Below, piece by piece: positions 42,173 to 51,016 of a stretch of 64,000 nucleotides of DNA. Below the pieces are notes generated by a model. The model did not search any database, was not told where the DNA came from, and was given only the letters and a program-made list of their open reading frames with translations. Source of the DNA: JAEWSN01 sp942493335 (GTDB taxonomy: Bacteria > Bacillota > Clostridia > DSM-8532); assembly GCA_942493335.1 (NCBI GenBank), contig OW818693.1:186001-250000 (forward strand), read 5' to 3'. Within the stretch, counting starts at the first letter, position 1. Each line of letters begins with the position of its first letter. The translations under genes and the position numbers were made by a program.

Positions 42173-43449
42173 TCGTTTGCGCCCCCCTTCATGACAAAGC
42201 CGCCGGAAGGAATTTCATTCCCGCTGAAATCGGCGGGTATCAGTCCGTTGTCGATCACCACATTCTGCCCGATGAGGGTGCCGTTCGGCACAATGGTGTT
42301 CGAGCCGATGACGGAGATGCGGGTTTCATATACCTTCGGGTTGTACTGGTTCGGGGCGAATTCGCCGATGCCGATTTGGACGTTGTTGCCCACAATGGAA
42401 TTCTCGCCGATGATGGCGCAATGGATTTGTGTTCCTTCACCGATGATGGTATCCGACATCACAATGGAATCTTCCACAAAAGCACCTTCAAGAATGCGGG
42501 CTCCCGGGAAGATGACCGAATTGCGCACGGTTCCGTGAATCATGCAGCCTTCGGCGATGACCGCCTTCGTGACCTTTGCCTTTGCACCGATGTAATGGGC
42601 CGGATAAACCGGATTCGGCGTATAGATCTTCCAATTCTGGTCGAAAAGGTTGAAGTCCGGAATCCGTTCCGTCAGGTTCATGGTGGACTCCCAGTAGGCC
42701 TGCAGGGTTCCGACATCCTTCCAATACCCCTCGAACCGGTAGGCGACCATGTTCCTGCCGTCGGCAAGCATGTTCGGCAGGATGTTCTTGCCGAAGTCAT
42801 GCTCGGTGTTGGCGGCACAGTGGTCGGCAAGGAGATATTCACGCAAAACGGACCAATTGAAGATGTAGATGCCCATGGAGGCAAGGGTGCTTTTCGGATG
42901 CACCGGTTTTTCATCGAACTCGACGATCCTGTCTTCCGCATCACAGTTCAGGATGCCGTACCGGCTGGCTTCCTCCATCGGAACGTTGATGACGGAAATG
43001 GTGGCATCCGCCTTCTGGGAAGTGTGTCGGGCCAGCATGTGCGCATAGTCCATCTTGTAGATATGGTCGCCGGAGAGGATGATGACATAGTCAGGATCCA
43101 TGCCGTCCACATAGTGGACATTCTGGAAGACGGCATCTGCGGTGCCGGTGTACCATTCACCCGATTCGCCGCTTGTATAGGGAGCGAGAATGCTGATTCC
43201 GCCGTTCATCCTGTCCAGATCCCAGGGTTTTCCGATGCCGATGTGGGAGTTGAGCTTGAGCGGCTGGTATTGGGTCAGAACCCCGACGGTGTCGATGCCC
43301 GAGTTGATGCAGTTGCTGAGGGTGAAATCGATGATACGGTATTTTCCTCCGTAGAGGACCGCCGGTTTTGCGATGTTCTGCGTCAGGACGCCCAAGCGGC
43401 TGCCTTGACCTCCCGCCAACAGAAGCGCAACGATTTCTTTACGTGGCAT
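42169..43449 (-). CDS. glgC: Glucose-1-phosphate adenylyltransferase
   Basis: A 426-residue enzyme making ADP-glucose for glycogen. Pyrophosphorylase signature LAGGQGSRLGVLT (residues ~12-24), KPAVLYGGKYRIIDF, the LSGDHIYKMDY substrate region, and a beta-helix C-terminal domain. Start 43449 is preceded by GGAGG at 8 nt; the earlier ATG at 43464 overlaps this site. It is cotranscribed with glgD. Confidence 0.95.
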   Translation of the reverse strand: MPRKEIVALLLAGGQGSRLGVLTQNIAKPAVLYGGKYRIIDFTLSNCINSGIDTVGVLTQYQPLKLNSHIGIGKPWDLDRMNGGISILAPYTSGESGEWYTGTADAVFQNVHYVDGMDPDYVIILSGDHIYKMDYAHMLARHTSQKADATISVINVPMEEASRYGILNCDAEDRIVEFDEKPVHPKSTLASMGIYIFNWSVLREYLLADHCAANTEHDFGKNILPNMLADGRNMVAYRFEGYWKDVGTLQAYWESTMNLTERIPDFNLFDQNWKIYTPNPVYPAHYIGAKAKVTKAVIAEGCMIHGTVRNSVIFPGARILEGAFVEDSIVMSDTIIGEGTQIHCAIIGENSIVGNNVQIGIGEFAPNQYNPKVYETRISVIGSNTIVPNGTLIGQNVVIDNGLIPADFSGNEIPSGGFVMKGGANE

Positions 43450-43502
43450 GGTGCATTCCTCCATCTCTTGCGTGGATTGGGCACGAACTGTTTCATGAAT
43501 TG

Positions 43503-43532
43503 ATTATCCCATATTCATCATCCCCGAATCAA
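43503..43532 (-). promoter_or_regulatory. Promoter of glgC-glgD
   Basis: Minus strand: TTGATT (complement of 43527-43532), 18-nt spacer, GATAAT (complement of 43503-43508). Leader about 45 nt. Confidence 0.5.
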
Positions 43533-43657
43533 ACAGGAATGTAAAGTGCGAATCCGTCGGATTTGGCACCAACGCACGGTTTTTCACGAATCCCTGCGGC
43601 CTGTTGCAGCATGGACGACGGCGATGGATGGGGCGTGTCAACTTGTCAACCGCGTGA

Positions 43658-43687
43658 TTCACCTGCGGCAACAGGGTATGATATAAT
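43658..43687 (+). promoter_or_regulatory. Promoter of cdd-era-recO
   Basis: Consensus TATAAT (43682-43687) with TGA extension; weak -35 TTCACC (43658-43663) at 18 nt. Nothing else was seen in the divergent region 43465-43752. Confidence 0.55.
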
Positions 43688-43752
43688 AGTGACGGCTGAT
43701 TTTCATGCCAAACACCGAACAGGTGCGGATTTACGACAACAGGAGGAGCGGA

Positions 43753-44175
43753 ATGGATTTCGACAGGCTCATGCAGGAGGCCACCGCCGCCAGGGAACAC
43801 GCTTATGCGCCCTATTCGCACTTCCGTGTCGGTGCAGCGGTTCTGGCAGACAACGGCAGGATCTACAGCGGCTGCAATGTCGAAAACGCCTCCTACGGCG
43901 CGACGCTCTGCGCGGAACGCAATGCCATCGCCAAAGCAGTCTCGGAAGGTGCTGCACGGGTTCTCGCCCTGGCCGTCATCGGGGACAGCCAGGGGGAAAC
44001 AACACCCTGCGGCATCTGTCGACAGGTCATTGCCGAATTTGCGGATATGGACACGCCGGTCCTTTGCGGCGACGGGAATGGAAAGTTCAACAGCCATACG
44101 CTGCGGGAATTGCTGCCGTTCGCATTCACACCGGCCGATCTCGCGGGAAGCACGGATGGTTCCGGTCGGAAATGA
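43753..44175 (+). CDS. cdd: Cytidine deaminase
   Basis: A 140-residue zinc enzyme that converts cytidine and deoxycytidine to uridine forms. Zinc ligands Cys53, Cys86 and Cys89 and the proton shuttle Glu55 are all present (TLCAERNA; TPCGICRQ). Substrate loop YSHFRVGAA. AGGAGGAGCG precedes ATG 43753. It lies in front of era, as in many Firmicutes. Confidence 0.95.
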   Translation: MDFDRLMQEATAAREHAYAPYSHFRVGAAVLADNGRIYSGCNVENASYGATLCAERNAIAKAVSEGAARVLALAVIGDSQGETTPCGICRQVIAEFADMDTPVLCGDGNGKFNSHTLRELLPFAFTPADLAGSTDGSGRK

Positions 44176-44321
44176 ACCGCGATGACCCGTGCATGTCAAG
44201 TGGGACTGCCCGCACCATCCAGTACCAGCCAGTCGGGATCAACCGCAAGAATGCGTGCCTGCCAGCCGGAATGAAAAGAAACAACCCGTACCGGACGGAA
44301 TTATCCGGAGAAAGAGGCATC

Positions 44322-45212
44322 ATGTCCTTCAAGTCAGGTTTTGTCACCATCGTCGGTCGCCCGAATACCGGAAAATCCACCCTGTTGAACCTACTGACAG
44401 GCGAAAAGATCGCCATTATGTCGGACAAGCCGCAGACCACCCGGCACGCCATCCGGACCATTGTCGGAACGGAGGATTACCAGGCCGTCTTCATCGATAC
44501 CCCAGGCATGCACAAGCCGCGCAACAAGCTCGGCGAGTACATGATGAGCACGGCTGTCAATGCCCTGAAGGATGTGGACGCGGTGCTGTGGCTCGTCGAG
44601 GCGACGGATCCGAAACCCGGACCGGGCGACCTGCATATCCTGGAATTGCTTGCGCAGGCGGGAAGGCCGGTTGTGCTGATCCTCAACAAAATCGACCGGG
44701 TGGAACGGGAAGCACTGCTGCCCGTCATTGAAACATACAGCAAGCTTCATGATTTCCGTGCCATCATTCCGGTCAGCGCGCTCCGGGCGGAAACAAAGGA
44801 CATCGTCATGGCGGAAGTGGAAAAACTGCTCCCGGAAGGGGAACGTTATTTCCCGGCCGATACACTGACCGATCAGCCGGAGCGCGTGATTGTCCAGGAA
44901 ATGATCCGGGAAAAGGTGCTGCGGCTCCTGTCGGACGAGGTGCCGCACGGCACGGGCATCGAGGTGTTCCGGTACAAGGTCAATCCGATGAACAAGGTGC
45001 TGGAAATCGATGCGAACATCTATTGCGAAAAGGAATCGCACAAGGGCATTCTCATCGGCAAGGGCGGATCCATGCTCAAGCGGATCGGCTCGATGGCGCG
45101 CTCCGACATCGAGAAGCTGACAGAGAAGAAAGTGTTCCTCCGTCTCTGGGTGAAAGTCCGGAACGACTGGCGGGACAACGACTTCATGCTCAATGAACTC
45201 GGGTACAAGTAA
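44322..45212 (+). CDS. era: GTPase Era
   Basis: A 296-residue GTPase for 30S subunit maturation. G1 GRPNTGKST (residues 12-20), G3 DTPGMHKP, G4 NKID, and a C-terminal KH domain (KGILIGKGGSMLKRIG) that binds 16S rRNA. The frame is open far upstream, but homologues begin at MSFKSGFVTIVGRPN and AAAGAGG lies upstream of ATG 44322. Its stop overlaps the recO start by one base. Confidence 0.95.
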   Translation: MSFKSGFVTIVGRPNTGKSTLLNLLTGEKIAIMSDKPQTTRHAIRTIVGTEDYQAVFIDTPGMHKPRNKLGEYMMSTAVNALKDVDAVLWLVEATDPKPGPGDLHILELLAQAGRPVVLILNKIDRVEREALLPVIETYSKLHDFRAIIPVSALRAETKDIVMAEVEKLLPEGERYFPADTLTDQPERVIVQEMIREKVLRLLSDEVPHGTGIEVFRYKVNPMNKVLEIDANIYCEKESHKGILIGKGGSMLKRIGSMARSDIEKLTEKKVFLRLWVKVRNDWRDNDFMLNELGYK

Positions 45213-45961
45213 TGCTGGTCAAGACGAAGGCCCTTGTACTGCGCGGAATGCCGCTTGGTGATCAGGATCGGCTGCTGACCCTGTTGTCCGCAGATCTGGG
45301 CGTGATTGCCGTTACGGCACGGGGCGTCACGCGCGGGGCAAACCGTTTGGCGGCCATTGCCCAGCCGCTCATGTACGGCGAATATGTCCTTTTTCAAGGG
45401 GCATCGCGATACAGCCTGAACGAGGGAGAGGTGGTCACTTCCTTCTTCGATCTGGCATTGGAACCCGAACGGTATGAAAGGGCCGTACGCCTGCTTGCGA
45501 TGTCCGCCGATGCGGGCATGGCGCCCGAAGCGGCGGGTGAGGTACTTGAACTGACCCTGCACGCGCTGCACAAACTGATGCCGAACGGAAAAAATCCCAT
45601 GGCGCCGGATCTGGTGGAAGCGATCTTCCTGCTGAAGATTCTGCAGTTGTCCGGACTCACGCCGCATCTGACCGGCTGTTCGGTCTGCGGAACCAGTGGA
45701 ATTGACCGGATCCGGTTCAGTTACCGGCATGGCGGATTTCTCTGTGAAACCTGTGAACCCATGGAACCAAGCGCCATCCCGGTCGGCGCAGGTGTTGCAA
45801 AGGCCATGCTCTATACCCTGTGCGCACCGCCATCCTCCTTGTTTCGATTTGACTTGTCCGTTGATCTGATCGGCGAATTTCTGTCCCTTGTGGACCGATA
45901 CGCCGGCGAACGTTGGGAAAATCGTCCACAACCCAAAAATTCTTTGTACAGGGGAGGATGA
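45212..45961 (+). CDS. recO: DNA repair protein RecO
   Basis: A 249-residue recombination mediator that loads RecA with RecF and RecR. N-terminal OB fold (LVKTKALVLRGMPLGDQDRLL), helical middle and a zinc motif with Cys pairs CSVC (about residue 152) and CETC (about 175). TAATG junction with era indicates translational coupling. Confidence 0.92.
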   Translation: MLVKTKALVLRGMPLGDQDRLLTLLSADLGVIAVTARGVTRGANRLAAIAQPLMYGEYVLFQGASRYSLNEGEVVTSFFDLALEPERYERAVRLLAMSADAGMAPEAAGEVLELTLHALHKLMPNGKNPMAPDLVEAIFLLKILQLSGLTPHLTGCSVCGTSGIDRIRFSYRHGGFLCETCEPMEPSAIPVGAGVAKAMLYTLCAPPSSLFRFDLSVDLIGEFLSLVDRYAGERWENRPQPKNSLYRGG

Positions 45962-45962
45962 C

Positions 45963-46247
45963 ATGAGGCATTTGTTCAGCTCCGGTGAAATCCTGAACAA
46001 GCAGAATGAGAAACAGCTTGCCGAAGGTTTGTTTGTCGGGGATACGCTTGAATACGCCCAGGTATCTGCAGAAACACCTTTCATTTGTCATGGGGAGATC
46101 GATGGCCGGAAGCTTTCGGTGGAGTTCCATCTGGATGAGGACAGCTTCCAGCAGGTCCAGTTTCGGCACATGCTTGGAATCCTGATGCAGAGCGATCTCT
46201 TCGAAGGGACATGGACCGGGTATGTCCTGCGTGACGGGGAGCTTTGA
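45963..46247 (+). CDS. Small protein of unknown function
   Basis: A 94-residue acidic soluble protein with no membrane segment or recognised motif. GGGGAGG lies 7 nt before the ATG, and the gene starts 1 bp after recO, so it is very likely translated in the same operon. The middle reads VSAETPFICHGEIDGRKLSVEFHL-like beta strands. I do not recognise it. Confidence 0.6.
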   Translation: MRHLFSSGEILNKQNEKQLAEGLFVGDTLEYAQVSAETPFICHGEIDGRKLSVEFHLDEDSFQQVQFRHMLGILMQSDLFEGTWTGYVLRDGEL

Positions 46248-46342
46248 GCCATACATGGCGATTTTCCGGTTCGGGCCTGTTGCGTGCATGCGAAGGCTGC
46301 AGGCCGGCCACATCCTGAAACCGGATCTACGGGTGAACTGCG

Positions 46343-47476
46343 GTGGATGAACAGAAGCTGCGCCAGCTGTTGAAGCAGGGGGAAGGACCGAAACTGGATT
46401 ACAAGGTGGCCCTGCACCTGTCGACGGAGAGCGAGAAAAAAGAACTGGTCAAGGATGTGATCGCCATCGCGAATACACGGGGCGGACGCGGGCACATCCT
46501 TTTTGGTGTGGAGGATCGAACGAGGCGTCTGGTTGGCATGGATCCCGGTGAATTCCATGAGGAACAGATCCAGCAGATCATCTACAACCGAAGTGATCCT
46601 CCCGTGCCTGTCCAGGTGGAAATCGATCAGCTTGATGGCGTCCATCTGCTGACCATCACCATCTTTCGAAGCCAGCACAGGCCGCACCAGATGCTGCAGA
46701 CCGGAGCCTTCTACATCCGACGAGGATCCACGACCGATGTGGCGAGGCGGGATGAACTGGCAGGCATGATGCAGGAGAACGGTGTCTTCAGTTTCGAGAC
46801 GATTCCCGTACCTGGCGGGAATTTGGAGGATTTGTTGCCGGAGCGTCTGGCCGCTTATGTCGGATTGCCGGATTTGTCCGGTGCGTATCCGCCTGTGACG
46901 CTGCTCGAAGCGCTCGGCTTCATGGTGGATCTGGGAAACGGGCGCATGGTTCCCACCTTCGGGGCCATGCTGCTGTTCGGTCGTCATCCCGAGGTTTTCT
47001 TTCCACAGCACCAGATCCGCATGACCTGCGGGGAGTGGGTCGAAACCGTCCATGGCTGCATTCCGGTCATGCTGGATACGGCCATGAAGGTTGCGGGAAC
47101 GATGATACGGGATCCGGCCTGGCCGATGGAAGCCCTGGAGGAAGTTCTGGCAAACGCGCTGGTTCACCGCGATTATCTCGAGATGGGTCGTGGAATTGAA
47201 GTGGACATTACGGCGAAATCCATCGAAGTTGTCAATCCCGGCGCCTTGAAGGATGGAAACAGCATGGTCCGCTACCGCAACGACCAGCATCCTGTCAGGC
47301 GGAATCCCTGGCTGTACCAGCGGCTTCTCGGCGTCGATGCCATGCATCGGTTCCACCGGACCCGCATGGGAACCCGGCGCATCATGCAGGAGCTTGCACA
47401 ATACGGACCGGTGCGGTTCGTGAACCTTGGGGAGCAGAATCTCTTCAAGGTCCTGATGCCGGGACCGGAGCGATGA
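46343..47476 (+). CDS. AlbA_2 / HATPase-type putative transcriptional regulator
   Basis: A 377-residue protein. N-terminal AlbA_2 (Schlafen-related, AAA_4) domain: GEGPKLDYK, then KDVIAIANTRGGRGHILFGVED and FYIRRGSTT (residues 13-135). C-terminal RecG-type ATPase-like part: LEEVLANALVHRDY and SIEVVNPGAL (about 270-310). Such proteins are usually annotated as DNA-binding regulators. GTG start at 46343, with GGGTGA 7 nt upstream. It follows the small unknown gene by 95 bp and precedes the PilZ gene. Confidence 0.7.
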   Translation: MDEQKLRQLLKQGEGPKLDYKVALHLSTESEKKELVKDVIAIANTRGGRGHILFGVEDRTRRLVGMDPGEFHEEQIQQIIYNRSDPPVPVQVEIDQLDGVHLLTITIFRSQHRPHQMLQTGAFYIRRGSTTDVARRDELAGMMQENGVFSFETIPVPGGNLEDLLPERLAAYVGLPDLSGAYPPVTLLEALGFMVDLGNGRMVPTFGAMLLFGRHPEVFFPQHQIRMTCGEWVETVHGCIPVMLDTAMKVAGTMIRDPAWPMEALEEVLANALVHRDYLEMGRGIEVDITAKSIEVVNPGALKDGNSMVRYRNDQHPVRRNPWLYQRLLGVDAMHRFHRTRMGTRRIMQELAQYGPVRFVNLGEQNLFKVLMPGPER

Positions 47477-47512
47477 GTCCACGGGCGGGGTTGCGGACCA
47501 GCCGGACAGGGA

Positions 47513-48274
47513 ATGCATGATCAGGAACGGATTTGCAAGCAGGTTCAGGATTCGCTGGGTCATTGGCCGGTATCTGGAAAGCGAGGGGTGGAAGTGAGTG
47601 CTGGATTCTGTTCGGTTCTGAAACCCTGGGATGTTGTCCGGATCATGATCCGGGATTCGGGGCAATGGATCACGGATGTCGTTTACCGGCTCCGCCCGGA
47701 GACGGGCGAAATCGATGTCGGTCTTGAACCGTTGCAGGCTGTGACCACCCCTCTCCCGGGGGATGACATCAAGATCAAATATGTTTCGGCATCCAGTGAG
47801 ATTCTCCTATCCGGAAAAGCCGTCACCGGGGTGACGAATTTTCCGCCTTCCATGAGCGTGTCCGTACAGGAAGAACATGCCTTTCCCTATGCGCGAGAAG
47901 CGAAACGCTTCGATGTCAACCTTTCCGCCATTGTAAAGGCGGATTCCTCGCATGAAAACGGGACGTTCGCCAGCATCAACAACATCAGCGCTTCCGGCAT
48001 GTCCTTCTGCACCAATCTGGACATCAGCGAACTGCTTGGTTTGAGGCTGACCAATCCGGACCTCCTTCGAATCTATACGGAAGTTTTCATCCGTCCCGAC
48101 AAAATTCTCTCCCTGGAGGGAAACCTGGTAAGGGACAGGATTACGGAGCAGGGGTATGATTATGGCATGCGTTTCATGCCCGGAGCGAACAAGCGGCTTC
48201 AAATGTATCTTTTCACATTGGAGGACGAGGAAGAAAAACTGAAGTCGAAACACCAGGGCTTCCAGGGAACCTGA
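47513..48274 (+). CDS. PilZ domain protein (YcgR-like)
   Basis: A 253-residue protein. N-terminal ~115 residues resemble the YcgR_N/PilZN beta-barrel; the C-terminal PilZ domain has both cyclic-di-GMP motifs, RxxxR (R128-EAK-R132) and N157-I-S-A-S-G162. It should bind cyclic-di-GMP and transmit it to motility, pili or exopolysaccharide. The Shine-Dalgarno (AGGGA) is immediately next to the ATG, so the start is uncertain. With the HD-GYP protein at 6.5 kb it supports an active cyclic-di-GMP network. Confidence 0.82.
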   Translation: MHDQERICKQVQDSLGHWPVSGKRGVEVSAGFCSVLKPWDVVRIMIRDSGQWITDVVYRLRPETGEIDVGLEPLQAVTTPLPGDDIKIKYVSASSEILLSGKAVTGVTNFPPSMSVSVQEEHAFPYAREAKRFDVNLSAIVKADSSHENGTFASINNISASGMSFCTNLDISELLGLRLTNPDLLRIYTEVFIRPDKILSLEGNLVRDRITEQGYDYGMRFMPGANKRLQMYLFTLEDEEEKLKSKHQGFQGT

Positions 48275-48300
48275 AAGCAAATTTGGTCTGTGGAGGGCGC

Positions 48301-50550
48301 ATGTATTTGGAACAAAAGGCGGTCAAGGAGATTGAAGACATTTTTGACAAGGCAGCCCAAGCTGGAAGGCGCATGCTTTATGAATTCGAGGTGTACGGCA
48401 TTCTGGAAGCGCTGGGTCTTTCCGTCCCGCATTACGCGTATGTGCGGGATGTCCAGGAGGTTGATGAGGCGCTGTTGAAGCCCTTTCACGGCGGTGCGGT
48501 CGTGAAGGTGGTTTCGCCCGATCTGGCCCACAAGTCGAAATATGGCGGCGTGAAACGCATATCCAGCCTTGATCCGCTTTTTGTGCGGTTTGTCCTCCAC
48601 AATATGAAGGAGGAGGTGCTTTCCCATTTCCCCCGGGAAAAGCGGCCGGCCATCGATGGCTTCCTGATTGCCGAAACCATCCCGTTCACCCTGGCGCTCG
48701 GCAATGAAATCCTGATCGGCGTCAAGGAGGATCCGGGGTTCGGCCCCATTCTCACCTTGTCGAAAGGCGGAGATGACGCCGAATTCTTCGCACAGTATTA
48801 TGATCCGGCAAACCTGCTCGTGGCACCGATTTCCAGGGACGAGGCACTGGCACTCGTCCGAGGCACGAAGATCCGCCACAAATATGAACAATTCGGGCTG
48901 ATGGATGCCTGTGTGAAAATAGCTGAAGCGGTACATGCGGTGGGGTTGCTTGCCAGTCATTTCGCCTTCACCTCTGGGGATGCGCCGCGTTATCATATCC
49001 GATCCATGGATGTGAATCCCTTTGTGTTCTCCGATACGGGGCGCTTTGTGGCTGTGGATGGTTTCATCGATTTCGCCCTTGCGGAGGAACGAAAAATCAG
49101 TCCTTCCTTTCCGGGGCAGGCAGGAATTTCCGGATTCTTTTCGCCGAAGGGGATTGTGGTCGCAGGGGTTTCAAGTGATCCGGAACGGTACAGTCTGGCC
49201 CGTAACATCGTGCAGCTGCTGCTGGACATCGGACGGGACGACGTGTCCTGTGTGAATCCCAAAGGCGGGGAAACAATGCTGGCCGGGAAACGCATGACGC
49301 TTCACCCAACCATGGATTCCGTGCAGGACCCCTATGACCTGGTCGTTTACGCGGCACCGGCCAAGAACACCTTTGCCTTTCTCGAAACGGTCCCGGACGG
49401 AAAGGCCGTCATCCTGATCTCCGGCATTCCTTCCGAAATGGGTTATGCTGAATTCACGGCTGCGCTTCAGCCGCATCGCGCGCGGGGGCTCCGGTTCGTG
49501 GGTCCGAACTGCATGGGGGTCTTTCTGGCGCCGGATGACGAGCGGAAAGGCGTCAACACGCTTTTCATCGGAGAAGAGCGTCTGAGCCTGAAATACGGAC
49601 CTTTCAGCAACACCGCCCTCTTCACGCAGAGCGGAGCGATGGGCATCACCTCCATCGAACGCACCCAGAACCTGCCCATCTTCAAGACCATTGTCAGTTT
49701 CGGCAACAAGGCCGATGTCGATATTCCGGATCTCATGAACCATTTTGCCGGAGATCCGTCCGTCCGGCAGATGGCCATGTACATCGAAGGCCTCAACGAT
49801 CAGGAGGGACGTCGCATGTTCGATGCGGCCCGTCGTATCGACAAGCCGCTGATCGTCTACAAGGCGGGACGCACGGAAGCGGGCGCGAAGGCGGCCGCCT
49901 CCCATACGGCATCCCTGTCGGGCAGTTATGATGTGTTCAGTGCCGCCTGTGAACAGGCCGGCATCATTCTGGTTGACGAGCTGACGGACTTCTACAACGA
50001 CATGAAGGTGTTTGCCACGCAGGCGGATTTCGTCCCGAAGGGCAACCGAGTCGGCGGAGTCGTCAATGCCGGCCTCGATGCCACAATGGGGGCGGACACG
50101 CTTGAATTCCTGCAACAGGCGCAGGTCGCCGAAGAAACCCGGGCGAGGATCTCCGCCATCAACACGCATGGTCTTGTCGATATCGGCACCTCCTTCCTGG
50201 ATGTGACCCCGATGACGGACGACCGCATGTTCGCCGACTTCGTGGACGCGATCCTTTCGGATCCCGGTGTGGATTGCGCCTTTATCGCATTGGTGCCGCA
50301 CATCGAGAATCTCAAGACGACGGATGAGGTCTGCCGTCAGCCGGATGCGGTCGCATCCCTGCTTGTGGAGACTGTCAGGCGGCATGGAAAGCCGGTGGTG
50401 GTGTCCATCAACTCGGGCAATCATTATCAGGAGCTGGTCCGGTATCTGGAGGAATGCGGTCTTCCCGTATATTCGGACATCCGTTCCGCCATCAAGGCTC
50501 TGGACGTTTTCACCGCCTGGCATGTTTCGCGGACACGCTGCGAGCTGTGA
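48301..50550 (+). CDS. NDP-forming acyl-CoA synthetase (acetate--CoA ligase type), fused subunits
   Basis: A 749-residue protein that would convert acyl-CoA, ADP and phosphate to acid, CoA and ATP. Order here: ATP-grasp (beta-type) domain first (residues ~15-240), then CoA-binding Rossmann domain (SPKGIVVAGVSSDPERYSLARNIV, about 275), then the two succinyl-CoA-synthetase-like domains with the phosphorylated His535 (AASHTASLSG). The more familiar fused forms have the CoA-binding part first. GGAGG precedes ATG 48301. It could give ATP at the end of fermentation; the acyl group is unknown. Confidence 0.83.
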   Translation: MYLEQKAVKEIEDIFDKAAQAGRRMLYEFEVYGILEALGLSVPHYAYVRDVQEVDEALLKPFHGGAVVKVVSPDLAHKSKYGGVKRISSLDPLFVRFVLHNMKEEVLSHFPREKRPAIDGFLIAETIPFTLALGNEILIGVKEDPGFGPILTLSKGGDDAEFFAQYYDPANLLVAPISRDEALALVRGTKIRHKYEQFGLMDACVKIAEAVHAVGLLASHFAFTSGDAPRYHIRSMDVNPFVFSDTGRFVAVDGFIDFALAEERKISPSFPGQAGISGFFSPKGIVVAGVSSDPERYSLARNIVQLLLDIGRDDVSCVNPKGGETMLAGKRMTLHPTMDSVQDPYDLVVYAAPAKNTFAFLETVPDGKAVILISGIPSEMGYAEFTAALQPHRARGLRFVGPNCMGVFLAPDDERKGVNTLFIGEERLSLKYGPFSNTALFTQSGAMGITSIERTQNLPIFKTIVSFGNKADVDIPDLMNHFAGDPSVRQMAMYIEGLNDQEGRRMFDAARRIDKPLIVYKAGRTEAGAKAAASHTASLSGSYDVFSAACEQAGIILVDELTDFYNDMKVFATQADFVPKGNRVGGVVNAGLDATMGADTLEFLQQAQVAEETRARISAINTHGLVDIGTSFLDVTPMTDDRMFADFVDAILSDPGVDCAFIALVPHIENLKTTDEVCRQPDAVASLLVETVRRHGKPVVVSINSGNHYQELVRYLEECGLPVYSDIRSAIKALDVFTAWHVSRTRCEL

Positions 50551-50641
50551 GAGACGGGGTATGGATGATTTTCCTGTCCTGAAAAGGGCAGGTCATGGCT
50601 GAACGGGAAAGATGCCAGCACCGGAAGCTCGGCACAAAGAC

Positions 50642-50667
50642 GCCGCGGGCCTATTGCGGCCCGCGGC
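50642..50667. terminator. GC-rich hairpin after the acyl-CoA synthetase gene
   Basis: GCCGCGGGCC (50642-50651), loop TATTGC, GGCCCGCGGC (50658-50667): perfect 10-bp stem, no T-run. It overlaps the -35 region of the aroF promoter. Confidence 0.5.
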
Positions 50668-50682
50668 CGGCTGTGGTAGAAT
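50654..50682 (+). promoter_or_regulatory. Promoter of the aroF-pheA transcript
   Basis: Weak -35 TTGCGG (50654-50659), 17-nt spacer, TAGAAT (50677-50682) with a TGG extension. Transcription would start near 50689, just upstream of the T-box leader. Confidence 0.5.
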
Positions 50683-50707
50683 GCTGAAAACAAGTCATAC
50701 GGCAAAC

Positions 50708-50992
50708 GTGATGACGGGGAAAAGTAGTCGGAAGCAAGCCTCGCAGGGAGAAGCGGTCATGGACTGGAAGCCGCTTTGTGGAAGAACCCGGTGAAGTTCA
50801 CCCCGGAGCGGTCCGGCAGAACACGGCGCAATCCGCCGCAGGTAGGTCGGAACGGAGCTTCCACCGTGAAAGGGAAGAGGGTATCGATCGGCATCCGTCT
50901 GATCCGTATCCGCAGAGTGCCCCGTTTGAAACGGGGAAATTGGGTGGTACCGCGAACCTTTCGTCCCTTTGCAGGGATTGGAAGGTTTTTTT
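50708..50992 (+). ncRNA. T-box leader, specifier UUC (phenylalanine)
   Basis: Stem I base GATGACGGGG (50710-50719) pairs with CCCCGGAGC (50801-50809); the 5' specifier-loop element AGTAG is at 50723-50727. Opposite it GAAG-TTC-A places the specifier codon TTC at 50797-50799, followed by the usual purine. The T-box sequence TGGGTGGTACCGCG is at 50941-50954, and the terminator AACCTTTC...GAAGGTTTTTTT spans about 50955-50992. Uncharged tRNA-Phe should prevent termination and turn on aroF and pheA, fitting their role in phenylalanine synthesis. Confidence 0.92.
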
Positions 50993-51016
50993 GCGTACGG
51001 GAAAGGGGGACGGAAC

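Noticed and set aside
43563..44321. N-terminal extension of era by about 250 residues, overlapping cdd
   Set aside because: The sequence is low-quality out-of-frame translation of cdd; era homologues start at MSFKSGF with a ribosome-binding site.
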